A DNA stretch of 64,000 nt. Source: Mycetocola tolaasinivorans. GTDB taxonomy: Bacteria; Actinomycetota; Actinomycetes; Actinomycetales; Microbacteriaceae. Positions 35,495-43,747 of the stretch are shown in pieces. The position numbers and the translations under genes were made by a program. A model generated the notes under the pieces. It saw only the letters and a program-made list of their open reading frames with translations. It ran no database searches and had not been told where the DNA came from. Location of the stretch: assembly GCF_003667565.1 (NCBI RefSeq), contig NZ_RCUX01000001.1:1-64000 (forward strand), read 5' to 3'. Positions within the stretch are counted from its first letter, which is position 1; each line of letters starts with the position of its first letter.

Positions 35495-36523
35495 GTGAGT
35501 ACTCCAATCAATACCACGGACATCGCGCAGACCCCGAACAACCCGCACATCACAGACAACCCGCATATGCCCACGCCCGGAGCCCTCCTCGGCGACCTCT
35601 CAGCACCCCGGCTCATTGCGGTTGTTGGTGCTACGGGCACCGGAAAGAGCGACCTCTCCCTCGAGCTCGCCCGCCGTCTGGCAGCGCACGGGCAGGCCGC
35701 CGAAATTGTGAACGTCGATGCCATGCAGTTCTACCGCGGCATGGATATCGGCACGGCCAAGGTTTCCGCAGCCGAACGCGCGGAGTTCCCCCACCACCTG
35801 TTCGACATCCTCGACCCACACGAGGACGCCGCCGTCGCGCACTACCAGCCCGAGGCCCGCGGCATCATCGCCGACATCCTCGCCCGCGGTGCCTGGCCGA
35901 TCCTCGTCGGCGGCTCCGGCCTGTACGTTTCCAGCGTGCTCTTCGACTTCGACTTCCCGGGGCAAGACCCCGAAGTACGGGCCCGGCTCGAGGCCGAACT
36001 CAGCGAGCAGGGCCCGGGTCTGCTGTACCGCCGCCTGCGCGAACTCAGCCCCGAGGCCGCAGAACGCATCGGACCTCACAACGGTCGCCGCATCGTGCGG
36101 GCCCTCGAGGTCGCTGAAATCACCGGTACCCCCGTCGCCGGCACCCTGCCGGAAGAACCCACCTGGTGGACGCCCACCCTCCTGATCTCGCTCACCGCAC
36201 CCCGCGAAGACCTCGTCGCGCGACTCGACGCCCGCGTGACCCGCATGTGGGAGGCCGGTCTGCTCGCCGAAACCGCGGGCCTGCTCGCCGCGGGAATCGA
36301 CGCCGGAATCACCGCGCGCCGCGCCATCGGCTACGGCCAAGCCGCCGCCGAACTCCGCGGAGAGATGACGGAAGCCGAAGCCATCGAAGACACCCGCCGC
36401 CTCACCCGCCGCTACGCCCGCCGCCAGGTGAGCTGGTTCAAGCGCTACCAGGGTGCCCACGTGTTTGACACCGTCGCCGAACCACTCCCCGCCATCGCAG
36501 ACCACATCCTGCCCACCCCGTAA
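35495..36523 (+). CDS. miaA: tRNA dimethylallyltransferase MiaA
   Basis: A 342-residue enzyme that attaches a dimethylallyl group to A37 of t[12 protein letters not shown] at residues 45-53 is the P-loop; [18 protein letters not shown], the catalytic block, and [11 protein letters not shown] follow. [20 protein letters not shown] belongs to the insertion domain, and the tail [20 protein letters not shown] is family-like. The GTG start lies 3 nt after miaB; an ATG at 35567 (MPTPGALLG) would skip an unconserved Asn/Pro-rich leader and is equally plausible. A hexamer repeat lies just beyond the stop. Confidence 0.95.
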   Translation: MSTPINTTDIAQTPNNPHITDNPHMPTPGALLGDLSAPRLIAVVGATGTGKSDLSLELARRLAAHGQAAEIVNVDAMQFYRGMDIGTAKVSAAERAEFPHHLFDILDPHEDAAVAHYQPEARGIIADILARGAWPILVGGSGLYVSSVLFDFDFPGQDPEVRARLEAELSEQGPGLLYRRLRELSPEAAERIGPHNGRRIVRALEVAEITGTPVAGTLPEEPTWWTPTLLISLTAPREDLVARLDARVTRMWEAGLLAETAGLLAAGIDAGITARRAIGYGQAAAELRGEMTEAEAIEDTRRLTRRYARRQVSWFKRYQGAHVFDTVAEPLPAIADHILPTP

Positions 36524-36531
36524 CCTACGCA

Positions 36532-36591
36532 CCGTAGCCGTAGCCGTAGCCGTAGCCGTAGCCGTAGCCGTAGCCGTAGCCGTAGCCGTAG
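36532..36591. repeat. Hexanucleotide microsatellite (CCGTAG)10
   Basis: Ten perfect tandem copies of CCGTAG begin 8 nt after the miaA stop and end before a terminator-like hairpin. No gene spans it that I can support. Confidence 0.97.
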
Positions 36592-36640
36592 CTACGTCGC
36601 CTCACGTGCGCCGCGGGTCGGCCCCGCATCCTCGCATCAC

Positions 36641-36682
36641 CACAGCGGCACCGCCTCAAAACCTCGAGACGGTGCCGCTGTG
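36641..36682. terminator. Bidirectional hairpin between miaA and tctA
   Basis: The 13-bp stem CACAGCGGCACCG pairs with CGGTGCCGCTGTG around a 16-nt loop, between convergent miaA and tctA. Confidence 0.8.
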
Positions 36683-36695
36683 TCCTCCCCACGTT

Positions 36696-38225
36696 CTACC
36701 TCACAGAATCGACCAGCGCGCGCCGCTTCGCCGCGCGAGCATGCAGCCCCTGGAATAGCGTGAACGCAATGGCCACCGCCATCAGCGAGTACAGCGCGAT
36801 CGTGATCGGCGAACCCACCAGAATGCCCAGGTCGCCCTCGGACACCGCGAGCGCCCGGCGCAGCTCGGTTTCGGCGAGCGGCCCCAGGATCGCCGCGATC
36901 AGCACCGGGGCCAGAGGAATCGAGAACCGCCGCATCAGGAAGCCCAGCAGGCCGATGCCGAGCACCAGCCACAGATCCATCTCGGCCGAGGCGATCGCAT
37001 ACACACCGAGCATCGCAAACAGCGTGATACCCGCGTACAGGTAGTGTTTGGGTACCAGCAGCAGCTTCGCCCACACCGCAGCAAAGGGCAGGTTGATGAT
37101 CAGCAGGATCACGAGGCCCACAAACAGGCTTGCGAGCAGCGGCCACACCAGATCCGCGCTGCGCTCGAACAGCAGCGGGCCGGGCTGCATGCCGTACTGC
37201 TGGAACGCGGCGATCATCATCGCCGCGGTTGCCGAGGTCGGCAACCCCAGCGCGAGCAGCGCACCCATTGCGGTGCCCGCGGTGGCGTTACCGGCGGCCT
37301 CGGGAGCGGCCACACCCTGAATGGCACCACGGCCGCCAAAGTCGGTGTCACCGCGGCGCTGAGCGAGACGCTTCTCCGTGCCGTAGGCGAGGAACGTCGG
37401 CACCTCGGAGCCTCCCACCGGAATCACCCCGAACGGCACACCGAAGCTCGTACCGCGCAGGAACGCGGGGAACGCCTTGCGGAACTCCCGCCAGTTGAGG
37501 AACGGCGAACCACCCGCCGACACCCGGGTGACGGCGCCGTCGCGATGGATCCGCGAGGCCACGTGTAGCACCTCACCGAGTGCGAGCAGACCCACCGTGA
37601 TCACGATGATTGAGATGCCGTCAAAGAGCTGCGGCAGCCCGAGCGTAAAGCGAGCGGCCCCGCTCGGCCCATCGATACCGACCATGGCGAGCGCCAGGCC
37701 GATCGACAGCGCGAGGAGCCCGCGCAGCACGGATTCGGCAACGACCGAGGAGATCGCAACGAACGCAAACGCGGCGAGGGCGAAGTACTCAGCTGGGCCA
37801 AACATGGTGGCGAGGCGCACCAGGTACGGTGCGAAGAACACCACCAGGGTCGTGGCGATCATACCGCCGAGGAATGCACCCATCGCCGAGGTACCGAGGG
37901 CCTTCGCGGCGCGGCCATCCTTGGCCATCCGATGCCCCTCAAACGTGGTCGCAATGGCGGAGGAGTTGCCCGGGGTGTTGAGTAGGATGCCCGCGGTTGA
38001 GTCTCCGAAGAGCCCACCGAAGTAGATGCTCGCGAACATGATGAACGCCCCGGTGGGGTCGAGGCTGAACGTGACCGGGAGCAGCAGCGCCACCGCCATT
38101 GCCGAACCGAGGCCGGGCAGCACGCCCACGGCCGTGCCGAGGACGGCACCGATGACGAGCCACAGCAGGTTGATCGGCGTGAGCGCGACACTGAAACCCT
38201 CAAGCAGGTGGGTTAGCTGATCCAT
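36696..38225 (-). CDS. tctA: Tripartite tricarboxylate transporter, large membrane subunit TctA
   Basis: A 509-residue membrane protein with about 12 helices. The TctA signature is visible: GAVLGTAVGVLPGLGSAMAV, ASIYFGGLFGDSTAGILLNTPGN and the repeated VPFGVIPVGGSEVPTFLAYG and GALLALGLPTSATAAMMIAAFQ blocks. It forms the channel of a secondary transporter for tri- or dicarboxylates with TctB and TctC. It overlaps tctB by 13 bp, so it is the last gene of the tctCBA operon. The substrate is unknown; the adjacent citrate-type two-component system suggests a carboxylate. Confidence 0.95.
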   Translation of the reverse strand: MDQLTHLLEGFSVALTPINLLWLVIGAVLGTAVGVLPGLGSAMAVALLLPVTFSLDPTGAFIMFASIYFGGLFGDSTAGILLNTPGNSSAIATTFEGHRMAKDGRAAKALGTSAMGAFLGGMIATTLVVFFAPYLVRLATMFGPAEYFALAAFAFVAISSVVAESVLRGLLALSIGLALAMVGIDGPSGAARFTLGLPQLFDGISIIVITVGLLALGEVLHVASRIHRDGAVTRVSAGGSPFLNWREFRKAFPAFLRGTSFGVPFGVIPVGGSEVPTFLAYGTEKRLAQRRGDTDFGGRGAIQGVAAPEAAGNATAGTAMGALLALGLPTSATAAMMIAAFQQYGMQPGPLLFERSADLVWPLLASLFVGLVILLIINLPFAAVWAKLLLVPKHYLYAGITLFAMLGVYAIASAEMDLWLVLGIGLLGFLMRRFSIPLAPVLIAAILGPLAETELRRALAVSEGDLGILVGSPITIALYSLMAVAIAFTLFQGLHARAAKRRALVDSVR

Positions 38226-38848
38226 GAGAACACCCCCGCGAGGAGGCCCGAGGGCAGCGTGAGGCCGAGCCCGGCCGAAAAGGCGAGCTGGATGGCCGAG
38301 GACATCAGGATCGCGATCGCGATGTCAAACACGGGCCGCTTGCTGCCGAGCGCGTGCGCGATGACCCAAAACAGCGCGGCACCCGCGAGAATCCAGCCCA
38401 CGGGCACCAGGATGATCACAAACCCGATGAGCCCGGCCAGGACCATCGCGAAGGTCTTCCAGTCGGTGCCGGTGCGCGGAACATCCTCTCCGGTGGCCGA
38501 GGCCACCACGCGGATCTCCGAGGTGGTGTCGATATCTCCGAGGTCGCCGAGCATCTCGGCATCCATCTCGAGGTCATCGCTGCCGCCCGCACCGACCTCG
38601 GCCTCGGGGTGACGGATGACCCGTACGGCGAGGAGTACGCCGAGGATGGCGAGGCCCGCGGTCACGATGGTGGGGAAGAACTGCGGTCCGGGCACACCGG
38701 CACCGGCGGGAACGTCCATGGTGACCGTGCCGATCCCGAGGAATATCGCGAGCCCCAGCACCAGCGCGGCGACAACGAGCTCCCCGCGGCCGTGCCACCA
38801 GGTGGCGTTTGCGGGGCGGACGGGGGCCCCGGTGTGAGTCACGGTCAT
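38213..38848 (-). CDS. tctB: Tripartite tricarboxylate transporter, small membrane subunit TctB
   Basis: A 211-residue membrane protein with four hydrophobic helices (ELVVAALVLGLAIFLGIG; FFPTIVTAGLAILGVLLAV; FAMVLAGLIGFVIILVPVGW; then a C-terminal pair from about 160 to the end). An acidic cytoplasmic loop (GAGGSDDLEMDAEMLGDLGD) separates the first and last pairs. This arrangement and its position between tctC and tctA identify it as TctB, which is poorly conserved in sequence. It overlaps tctC by ATGA and tctA by 13 bp. Confidence 0.9.
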   Translation of the reverse strand: MTVTHTGAPVRPANATWWHGRGELVVAALVLGLAIFLGIGTVTMDVPAGAGVPGPQFFPTIVTAGLAILGVLLAVRVIRHPEAEVGAGGSDDLEMDAEMLGDLGDIDTTSEIRVVASATGEDVPRTGTDWKTFAMVLAGLIGFVIILVPVGWILAGAALFWVIAHALGSKRPVFDIAIAILMSSAIQLAFSAGLGLTLPSGLLAGVFSWIS

Positions 38849-39825
38849 AGTCCCAGCTCCCTAATCAGGTCGGATACGCGGGTGGTCTCCTCCTCGAGGA
38901 AGGCATCAAACTCATCGCCCACCTGGAAGGAGTCGGTCCAGTTGTTGCGGCGGAGGGTATCGGCCCACTCGTCCGTCTGGTGCAGCTCGGTGATGATCGC
39001 GACCATCTCGTCGCGGGCGTCATCGGCGATGCCGGGTGGGGCCACGTATCCACGCCAGTTCGACATCTGTACGTCGATGCCCGACTCGATGAACGTGGGC
39101 ACGGGCACCCCGTCGAGGCGTTCGGGGGAGGAGATCCCGAGGGCGCGCAGGGTACCGGCCTCGATCTGATCCCGGAACTCGTTGTAGCCGGAGATTCCGG
39201 CCGCCGCGGTGTTGGAGAGCATCGAGGCGAGCACCTCGCCGCCTCCGGAATATGCCACGTAGTTCACGGCGCTCGGGGTGATACCCACGGTACGGCCGAG
39301 GAGGCCGCTGAGGAGGTGGTCGATGCTGCCGAGGGATCCGCCGGCGATGGAGTGCGCGCCGGGAGCCTTCTGCCAGGCCTCGACGAACTCGGCCATCGTG
39401 TTGTACGGCGAGGCCGCGGGCACCACGAGAACCGAATAGTCGTCGGCGAGGCGGGCGATCGGCGTGGTATCCGCGAGGGATTCCGAGGTCTTGGAGAGCA
39501 CGCTGGCACCGATCATCACCGCACCGGTGACCATCAGCATGTCGTCCCGCCCATCCATTTGAACGAGCTTGCTGAGCCCGATCGTGCCGCCGGCACCGGG
39601 TACATTGATGACCTGCGCGTTGTTGACGATGCCCGCTCGGCGCAGACCCTGCTGGGCCTCACGGCCGAAGCCGTCCCAGCCTCCGCCGGGGGCGGCGGGG
39701 GCCATGATGGTGAGTTTGCTGCGTGCCGAGGCCGTGGAGCCCGAGGCGCTGGCATCCATTGCCGCCGCCGTGAACACGCCGATCGTGAGAACCCCCACCA
39801 CGATCGAAATGATTCGTTTTTTCAT
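38845..39825 (-). CDS. tctC: Tripartite tricarboxylate transporter substrate-binding protein TctC
   Basis: A 326-residue exported binding protein. A Sec signal peptide (KKRIISIVVGVLTIGVFTAAA) precedes the mature domain, which has the TctC blocks APAAPGGGWDGFGREAQQGL, INVPGAGGTIGLSKLVQMDG and a second half with INYVAYSGGGE-like NYVAYSGGGEVLASML. Signal-peptide cysteine is absent, so it may be soluble or held by the uncleaved helix. The ATG at 39825 is chosen for GGAAGGAA upstream and the signal peptide. It is the first gene of the operon and diverges from citA. Confidence 0.94.
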   Translation of the reverse strand: MKKRIISIVVGVLTIGVFTAAAMDASASGSTASARSKLTIMAPAAPGGGWDGFGREAQQGLRRAGIVNNAQVINVPGAGGTIGLSKLVQMDGRDDMLMVTGAVMIGASVLSKTSESLADTTPIARLADDYSVLVVPAASPYNTMAEFVEAWQKAPGAHSIAGGSLGSIDHLLSGLLGRTVGITPSAVNYVAYSGGGEVLASMLSNTAAAGISGYNEFRDQIEAGTLRALGISSPERLDGVPVPTFIESGIDVQMSNWRGYVAPPGIADDARDEMVAIITELHQTDEWADTLRRNNWTDSFQVGDEFDAFLEEETTRVSDLIRELGL

Positions 39826-39920
39826 GATTGTTCCTTCCACCCGCGCCACAACACTGTGACGGAGTCTGGTTCTCTCGACGCTAGGCATTCGCGCGGCGAG
39901 AGTCCATTTGTGTGGATTGT

Positions 39921-39934
39921 GGTCTTAAATGACC
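39921..39934. promoter_or_regulatory. Inverted repeat in the tctC/citA divergent region
   Basis: GGTC (39921-39924) and GACC (39931-39934) flank the AT-rich TTAAAT. It is the clearest symmetric element in the 181-bp divergent region and could be a CitB-type regulator site. Confidence 0.4.
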
Positions 39935-40006
39935 GCACCGGCCGGTTCCGAGGCGGGGGTGCGCGCTGGTAACCTGAGCGGACGCCGACCGTGAGGGAGG
40001 ACAGCG

Positions 40007-41371
40007 ATGTCTCGGCCGAACTCGTCCACGCGCGCCCCGGGTGGTGCCGCCACCGCGTCCCACCCCGTGAAGACCACGGCGCCGCGCCGCCTCACGATGC
40101 TGCTCGTCCAGACGGGCATCGTTTTTGTGTGTGTCGGGATCACCGTGGTGGTGGCCCTGATCGTGCAGGACCGCCAGATTCGGGCGGCAACCGAGGAGCG
40201 GGTGATCCGGGTTGCCGAGTCGCTGTCGAACCTGCCGGCGGTGCGTGCGGGAATCGTCGCCCCCTGGCCCACCGATGAACTGCAACCGGTGGCCGATCTC
40301 GTGGCCGAGGCCGCGGGCATGGACTACGTCGTCATCACGGACACCGCGGGCATCCGGTTGACCCACCCGAACGCCGCGCGTGTGGGTGAGGAGGTCTCGA
40401 CCGATCACCGTCGAGTGCTTGCCGGTGAGAGCTACGTCGGCATCGAGGTGGGAACCCTCGGCCCGACCCTGCGGGCGAAGATGCCCGTCTACGACACCTC
40501 TGGCGAGATCATCGGTACCGCCTCGGTGGGAATCCTGGAGAGCGCCATCGCCGAGGATATGCACACCGGGGTGGCGGGCCTCATACCCTGGGCTCTGGGG
40601 TCGCTTGCTGTGGGTATCGGTGCCGCGGCGCTGGTGACGATGCTGCTCGGACGCCGGCTCGATCGCCTGGCCCGTGACTCCCGCGAACTCGTGCTGCAGC
40701 GCCGGGTTTCCGCGGCTCTGGGGGAGCAGCAGCACGAGTTCGCGAATCGGCTGCACGTGCTCTACGGCCTACTCGAGGATCGCGAGAACGACGAGGCACT
40801 GGGCTACATTCGCACCCTCGTTCCGGTGGATGCCGAGGCCGAGCTGGCCCGCAACACCGCACCGATCCCGGTGACCCGCACCGGGCTCCAGAACCTCCTC
40901 GACGAGCAGCGCGGCCGTCTGCGCGCGGGCGGTGGCCGGCTCGAGGTTGAAGGAGATGCGGGGTCTCGGGTGGCCGGCAGCACCCCGGATATTGATACCG
41001 ATGAGTTTGCCGTGATCGCGAACCTGCTCTCTAACGCTGTGGATGCGGCCGGCCCCGCGGGTACGGTCGCGCTGCGTCTCACCCGCACCGCGGAGGGCCT
41101 CTCGATCAGCGTGACCGATGACGGTTCCGGAATCGATGTGTCCGCCTATGGCCGCATCTTCGAGCACGGCTACAGCACGAAGCCCAGGCGCACCCTGGAA
41201 GACGGCGATCTCCCGCGCGGATACGGGCTCGCGCTCGTCGCCCGCGTTCTCGAGCATCGCGCGGGATGGGTGCGCGTGGGCGTCGCACCCGGGGTGCCTC
41301 ACGGCACCCGGATGGAGGCGTTTGTCCCGCCCCTCACGATGGCCGCAGATACGAGTGGGGTGCCGCGATGA
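40007..41371 (+). CDS. CitA/DcuS-type sensor histidine kinase
   Basis: A 454-residue membrane kinase. Two transmembrane helices (about 31-53 and 190-214) bracket an extracytoplasmic PAS-like domain of about 135 residues typical of carboxylate sensors (YVVITDTAGIRLTHPN, GTASVGILES). The phospho-acceptor is His243 in QQHEFANRLHVLYGLLE, and the ATPase has NLLSNAVDAA and GYGLALVARVLEHR. The ATG follows GGGAGGA. It is coupled by ATGA to its regulator and divergent from tctCBA, which it probably controls in response to external carboxylates. Confidence 0.93.
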   Translation: MSRPNSSTRAPGGAATASHPVKTTAPRRLTMLLVQTGIVFVCVGITVVVALIVQDRQIRAATEERVIRVAESLSNLPAVRAGIVAPWPTDELQPVADLVAEAAGMDYVVITDTAGIRLTHPNAARVGEEVSTDHRRVLAGESYVGIEVGTLGPTLRAKMPVYDTSGEIIGTASVGILESAIAEDMHTGVAGLIPWALGSLAVGIGAAALVTMLLGRRLDRLARDSRELVLQRRVSAALGEQQHEFANRLHVLYGLLEDRENDEALGYIRTLVPVDAEAELARNTAPIPVTRTGLQNLLDEQRGRLRAGGGRLEVEGDAGSRVAGSTPDIDTDEFAVIANLLSNAVDAAGPAGTVALRLTRTAEGLSISVTDDGSGIDVSAYGRIFEHGYSTKPRRTLEDGDLPRGYGLALVARVLEHRAGWVRVGVAPGVPHGTRMEAFVPPLTMAADTSGVPR

Positions 41372-42042
41372 TTCGCACGCTGATAGTAGAGGATGACCCG
41401 GCGGTTGCCCGGATGCATCAGCGCGCCCTGGAGCGCCTGCCCGGGTTTGTCGTGGTGGGCACCGTCGATACCGGCGCGGCCGCCCTGGATCGCCTGCTGG
41501 ATGGCGGTATCGATCTCGTGCTGCTTGATATTCACCTGCCGGATTTCAGCGGTGTTGAGGTGCTGCATCGCCTGCGCCGGCTGAGCGATGAGGCGGTGGA
41601 CGTGATCGTGGTGAGTTCGGCCAACGACGGGATCACCGTTTCTCAGGCGGCATCGGCGCGGATTGCCGACTACCTGGTGAAGCCGTTCTCGCGCGCGGTG
41701 TTTGAGCAGAAGCTCGGCAGCTATCGGGACGCCGGTCGTTCCCCCCGGGAGCGGATCGATCCCGCCCCGCTCGGGCAGGAGGACGTGAATGCGCTGGTGG
41801 AGGCGGGGCGTATTCCTGACCGCCGCCTGCCCAAGGGGCTTTCGGCCTCCACCGCGAGGCTCGTGGAGAGCGCGGTGCCGGTTGAGCAGGCGGCCTCGGC
41901 CAGCGAGGTCGCGTCCACCTGCGGCCTGTCGCGTATTACTGCACGACGCTATCTCGACCACCTCGTGCGTACGGGAAACCTGCAGAGCGAGCACCGTTAT
42001 GGGCAGCGCGGACGCCCGGAGATCCTGTATCGGCGGCGCTGA
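41368..42042 (+). CDS. CitB/DcuR-type response regulator
   Basis: A 224-residue regulator. The receiver domain has VEDD and the phosphorylation site Asp54 in LVLLDIHLPDFSG with Lys in YLVKPFS. The C-terminal part has a CitB-type helix-turn-helix (SASEVASTCGLSRITARRYLDHLVRTG) with the recognition helix in SRITARRYLDHL. The ATG at 41368 overlaps the kinase stop; the longer upstream frame is not conserved. The likely target is the divergent tctCBA promoter. Confidence 0.93.
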   Translation: MIRTLIVEDDPAVARMHQRALERLPGFVVVGTVDTGAAALDRLLDGGIDLVLLDIHLPDFSGVEVLHRLRRLSDEAVDVIVVSSANDGITVSQAASARIADYLVKPFSRAVFEQKLGSYRDAGRSPRERIDPAPLGQEDVNALVEAGRIPDRRLPKGLSASTARLVESAVPVEQAASASEVASTCGLSRITARRYLDHLVRTGNLQSEHRYGQRGRPEILYRRR

Positions 42043-42075
42043 GGCCTCGGGTTTCGTTCGCGGGTCGGTGACGCC

Positions 42076-42081
42076 TAAACT
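42076..42081 (+). promoter_or_regulatory. -10 box, leaderless dapF
   Basis: TAAACT ends 6 nt before the ATG of dapF. Confidence 0.62.
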
Positions 42082-42087
42082 GGGGCA

Positions 42088-42984
42088 ATGGCGAACACTC
42101 TCGATTTTCACAAGGGCCACGGCACCGGCAACGATTTCGTGCTGATCACCGATCCGAATGCCGAGCGTGAGCTGACGCCCCGGGTGATCGCCGCGCTGTG
42201 TGATCGCCGCTTCGGCGTGGGGGCCGATGGCCTGATCCGGGCCGCCCGTTCCTCCGCGCTCGAGTATGGTGCCGAGAGCCTCGCCGAGGATTCCGGAGCC
42301 GAGTGGTTCATGGACTACTACAACGCCGATGGCTCGGTGGCCGAGATGTGTGGCAACGGGATCCGCGTGTTTGTGCGCTACCTGATCGAGACCGGCCTCG
42401 TTACCCTGGCCCGCGGCGAGAGCATCGCGATCGGCACCCGCGCGGGTGTCCGCGATGTCCAGGTGACCGCCGGTGGCTTTGCCGTCGACCTCGGCCGCTG
42501 GCGCCTCGAGGAGGACGGCCCGCTGGTCAGTACCCGCGGCGTCGAGGTTGCCCGTCCGGGCGTGGGCATCAACGTGGGCAACCCGCACGTGGTGGTAGCG
42601 CTCGCCGATGACTCCGAGCTCGAAAACGCCGACCTCACCGTCGCCCCGATCCTCGATCCCGCCCCCGAGGCCGGTGCCAACGTGGAGCTCGTGGTGCCCG
42701 CGGCCCAGCTGGTGCGCGATGGCGTCGGCCAGATCAGCATGCGCGTGCACGAGCGTGGGTCGGGAGAAACCCTCTCCTGCGGCACCGGTATCGCCGCCGC
42801 GGCCCTCGCCACCCGCTTCTGGGCGGGCCCGACCGCACCGAACCAGTGGCGCGTGAGCGTCCCCGGCGGCGTCTGCGCCGTGCGCATGTTCCCGACGGAG
42901 GACGGCGAGCACGTCTCGCTGTCCGGCCCGGCCGAGCTCGTCTACGCGGGTTCGCTCGATCTCGAGGCCCTCACCCGCGCGTAG
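42088..42984 (+). CDS. dapF: Diaminopimelate epimerase
   Basis: A 298-residue cofactor-independent epimerase that converts LL-DAP to meso-DAP for lysine and peptidoglycan. The two catalytic thiols are Cys88 in [10 protein letters not shown] and Cys231 in [22 protein letters not shown] at the N-terminus and [10 protein letters not shown] in the middle are further family blocks. A loop of about 15 residues ([15 protein letters not shown]) between strands is longer than in many homologues but common in actinobacteria. Transcription is probably leaderless and ends at the hairpin 43017-43057. Confidence 0.97.
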   Translation: MANTLDFHKGHGTGNDFVLITDPNAERELTPRVIAALCDRRFGVGADGLIRAARSSALEYGAESLAEDSGAEWFMDYYNADGSVAEMCGNGIRVFVRYLIETGLVTLARGESIAIGTRAGVRDVQVTAGGFAVDLGRWRLEEDGPLVSTRGVEVARPGVGINVGNPHVVVALADDSELENADLTVAPILDPAPEAGANVELVVPAAQLVRDGVGQISMRVHERGSGETLSCGTGIAAAALATRFWAGPTAPNQWRVSVPGGVCAVRMFPTEDGEHVSLSGPAELVYAGSLDLEALTRA

Positions 42985-43016
42985 CTCGAAACGAGCGGTA
43001 CACGAAGCCGTGTATC

Positions 43017-43057
43017 AGAAATGCCCCGACAGGTCACCGACCTGCCGGGGCATTTCT
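43017..43057. terminator. Bidirectional hairpin between dapF and a methyltransferase gene
   Basis: AGAAATGCCCCG pairs with CGGGGCATTTCT, with a further CAGGTC/GACCTG inner stem. It separates convergent genes. Confidence 0.85.
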
Positions 43058-43067
43058 CACGTGTGGG

Positions 43068-43706
43068 CTACGGAAACTCGGGGAGCTCCTCCTCGGCACC
43101 GGAGTGATCCACGAAGATCACCCGGAAGCCCTTGGCCGTGGTGTGACGGCTGACGCTGAACTCGCTGCCCAGCATCTCGGCGATCCACTTCTGCAGGGAG
43201 TCGCCACCGAGGTTCTTCTGCACGACGAGCCAGGCCTCGCCCTGATCAACCAGACGCGGGAGCCAGTGCTCGAGCATGCCGTGGAGCACGTCCTTGCCCA
43301 CGCGAATCGGGGGGTTGGACCAGATTGCCTCGAAACGGATGTCTTCCGGAACCTCCTCGGGGCGTACCGCGCGAATGTTGGTGACGCCCAGCGCCGCCGC
43401 GTTCTTCCGCACCAGTTCGAGCGCGCGATCGTTGACGTCCACCGCCCAGACCGTGGCCTCGGGGCTCAGCAGCGCGAGCTCGAGCGAGATCGGCCCCCAG
43501 CCCGCACCGAGGTCCAGCAGGTTGCCATGGGTCGGCGGCTCGGGCACCTCCTCCAGCAGGATTCGGGTGCCCTCGTCGAGGTGGGCGGGGGAGAAGACCT
43601 TGTTCGCCGTGGTGAGGGTGCGCTCGACACCGGCCAGGCGCACGCTGATCGTGCGATAGACCGCGTCACCCGCGGGAGTAGCATCAAAATAGTGTTCACT
43701 CGACAT
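43068..43706 (-). CDS. Class I SAM-dependent methyltransferase (RsmC/MTS type)
   Basis: A 212-residue methyltransferase of the small MTS-domain type. Motif I is LLDLGAGWGPISLELA, followed by AVDVNDRALELVRKNAAALG, and the catalytic motif IV is SNPPIRVGK, which points to N-methylation of an RNA guanine (RsmC-like). The 30-residue N-terminus with TTANKVFSPAHLDEGT is typical of the family. Target rRNA position is not established. On the minus strand TACGGT (43718-43713) ends 6 nt before the ATG, so the transcript is probably leaderless and diverges from hflX. Confidence 0.88.
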   Translation of the reverse strand: MSSEHYFDATPAGDAVYRTISVRLAGVERTLTTANKVFSPAHLDEGTRILLEEVPEPPTHGNLLDLGAGWGPISLELALLSPEATVWAVDVNDRALELVRKNAAALGVTNIRAVRPEEVPEDIRFEAIWSNPPIRVGKDVLHGMLEHWLPRLVDQGEAWLVVQKNLGGDSLQKWIAEMLGSEFSVSRHTTAKGFRVIFVDHSGAEEELPEFP

Positions 43707-43712
43707 ATTTAG

Positions 43713-43740
43713 ACCGTATCCGATGGATACGAACTAGGGT
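43713..43740. promoter_or_regulatory. Divergent leaderless promoters with a shared palindrome
   Basis: Minus-strand -10 TACGGT (43718-43713) serves the methyltransferase and plus-strand -10 TAGGGT (43735-43740) serves hflX. Between and overlapping lies GTATCCGATGGATAC (43716-43730), a 6-bp inverted repeat with a 3-nt centre. Only 41 bp separate the two start codons. Confidence 0.6.
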
Positions 43741-43747
43741 TAACTCG

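Noticed and set aside
36532-36591. CCGTAG array considered as a CRISPR array or part of a gene
   Set aside because: There are no spacers, the unit is only 6 bp, and no supported gene covers it.
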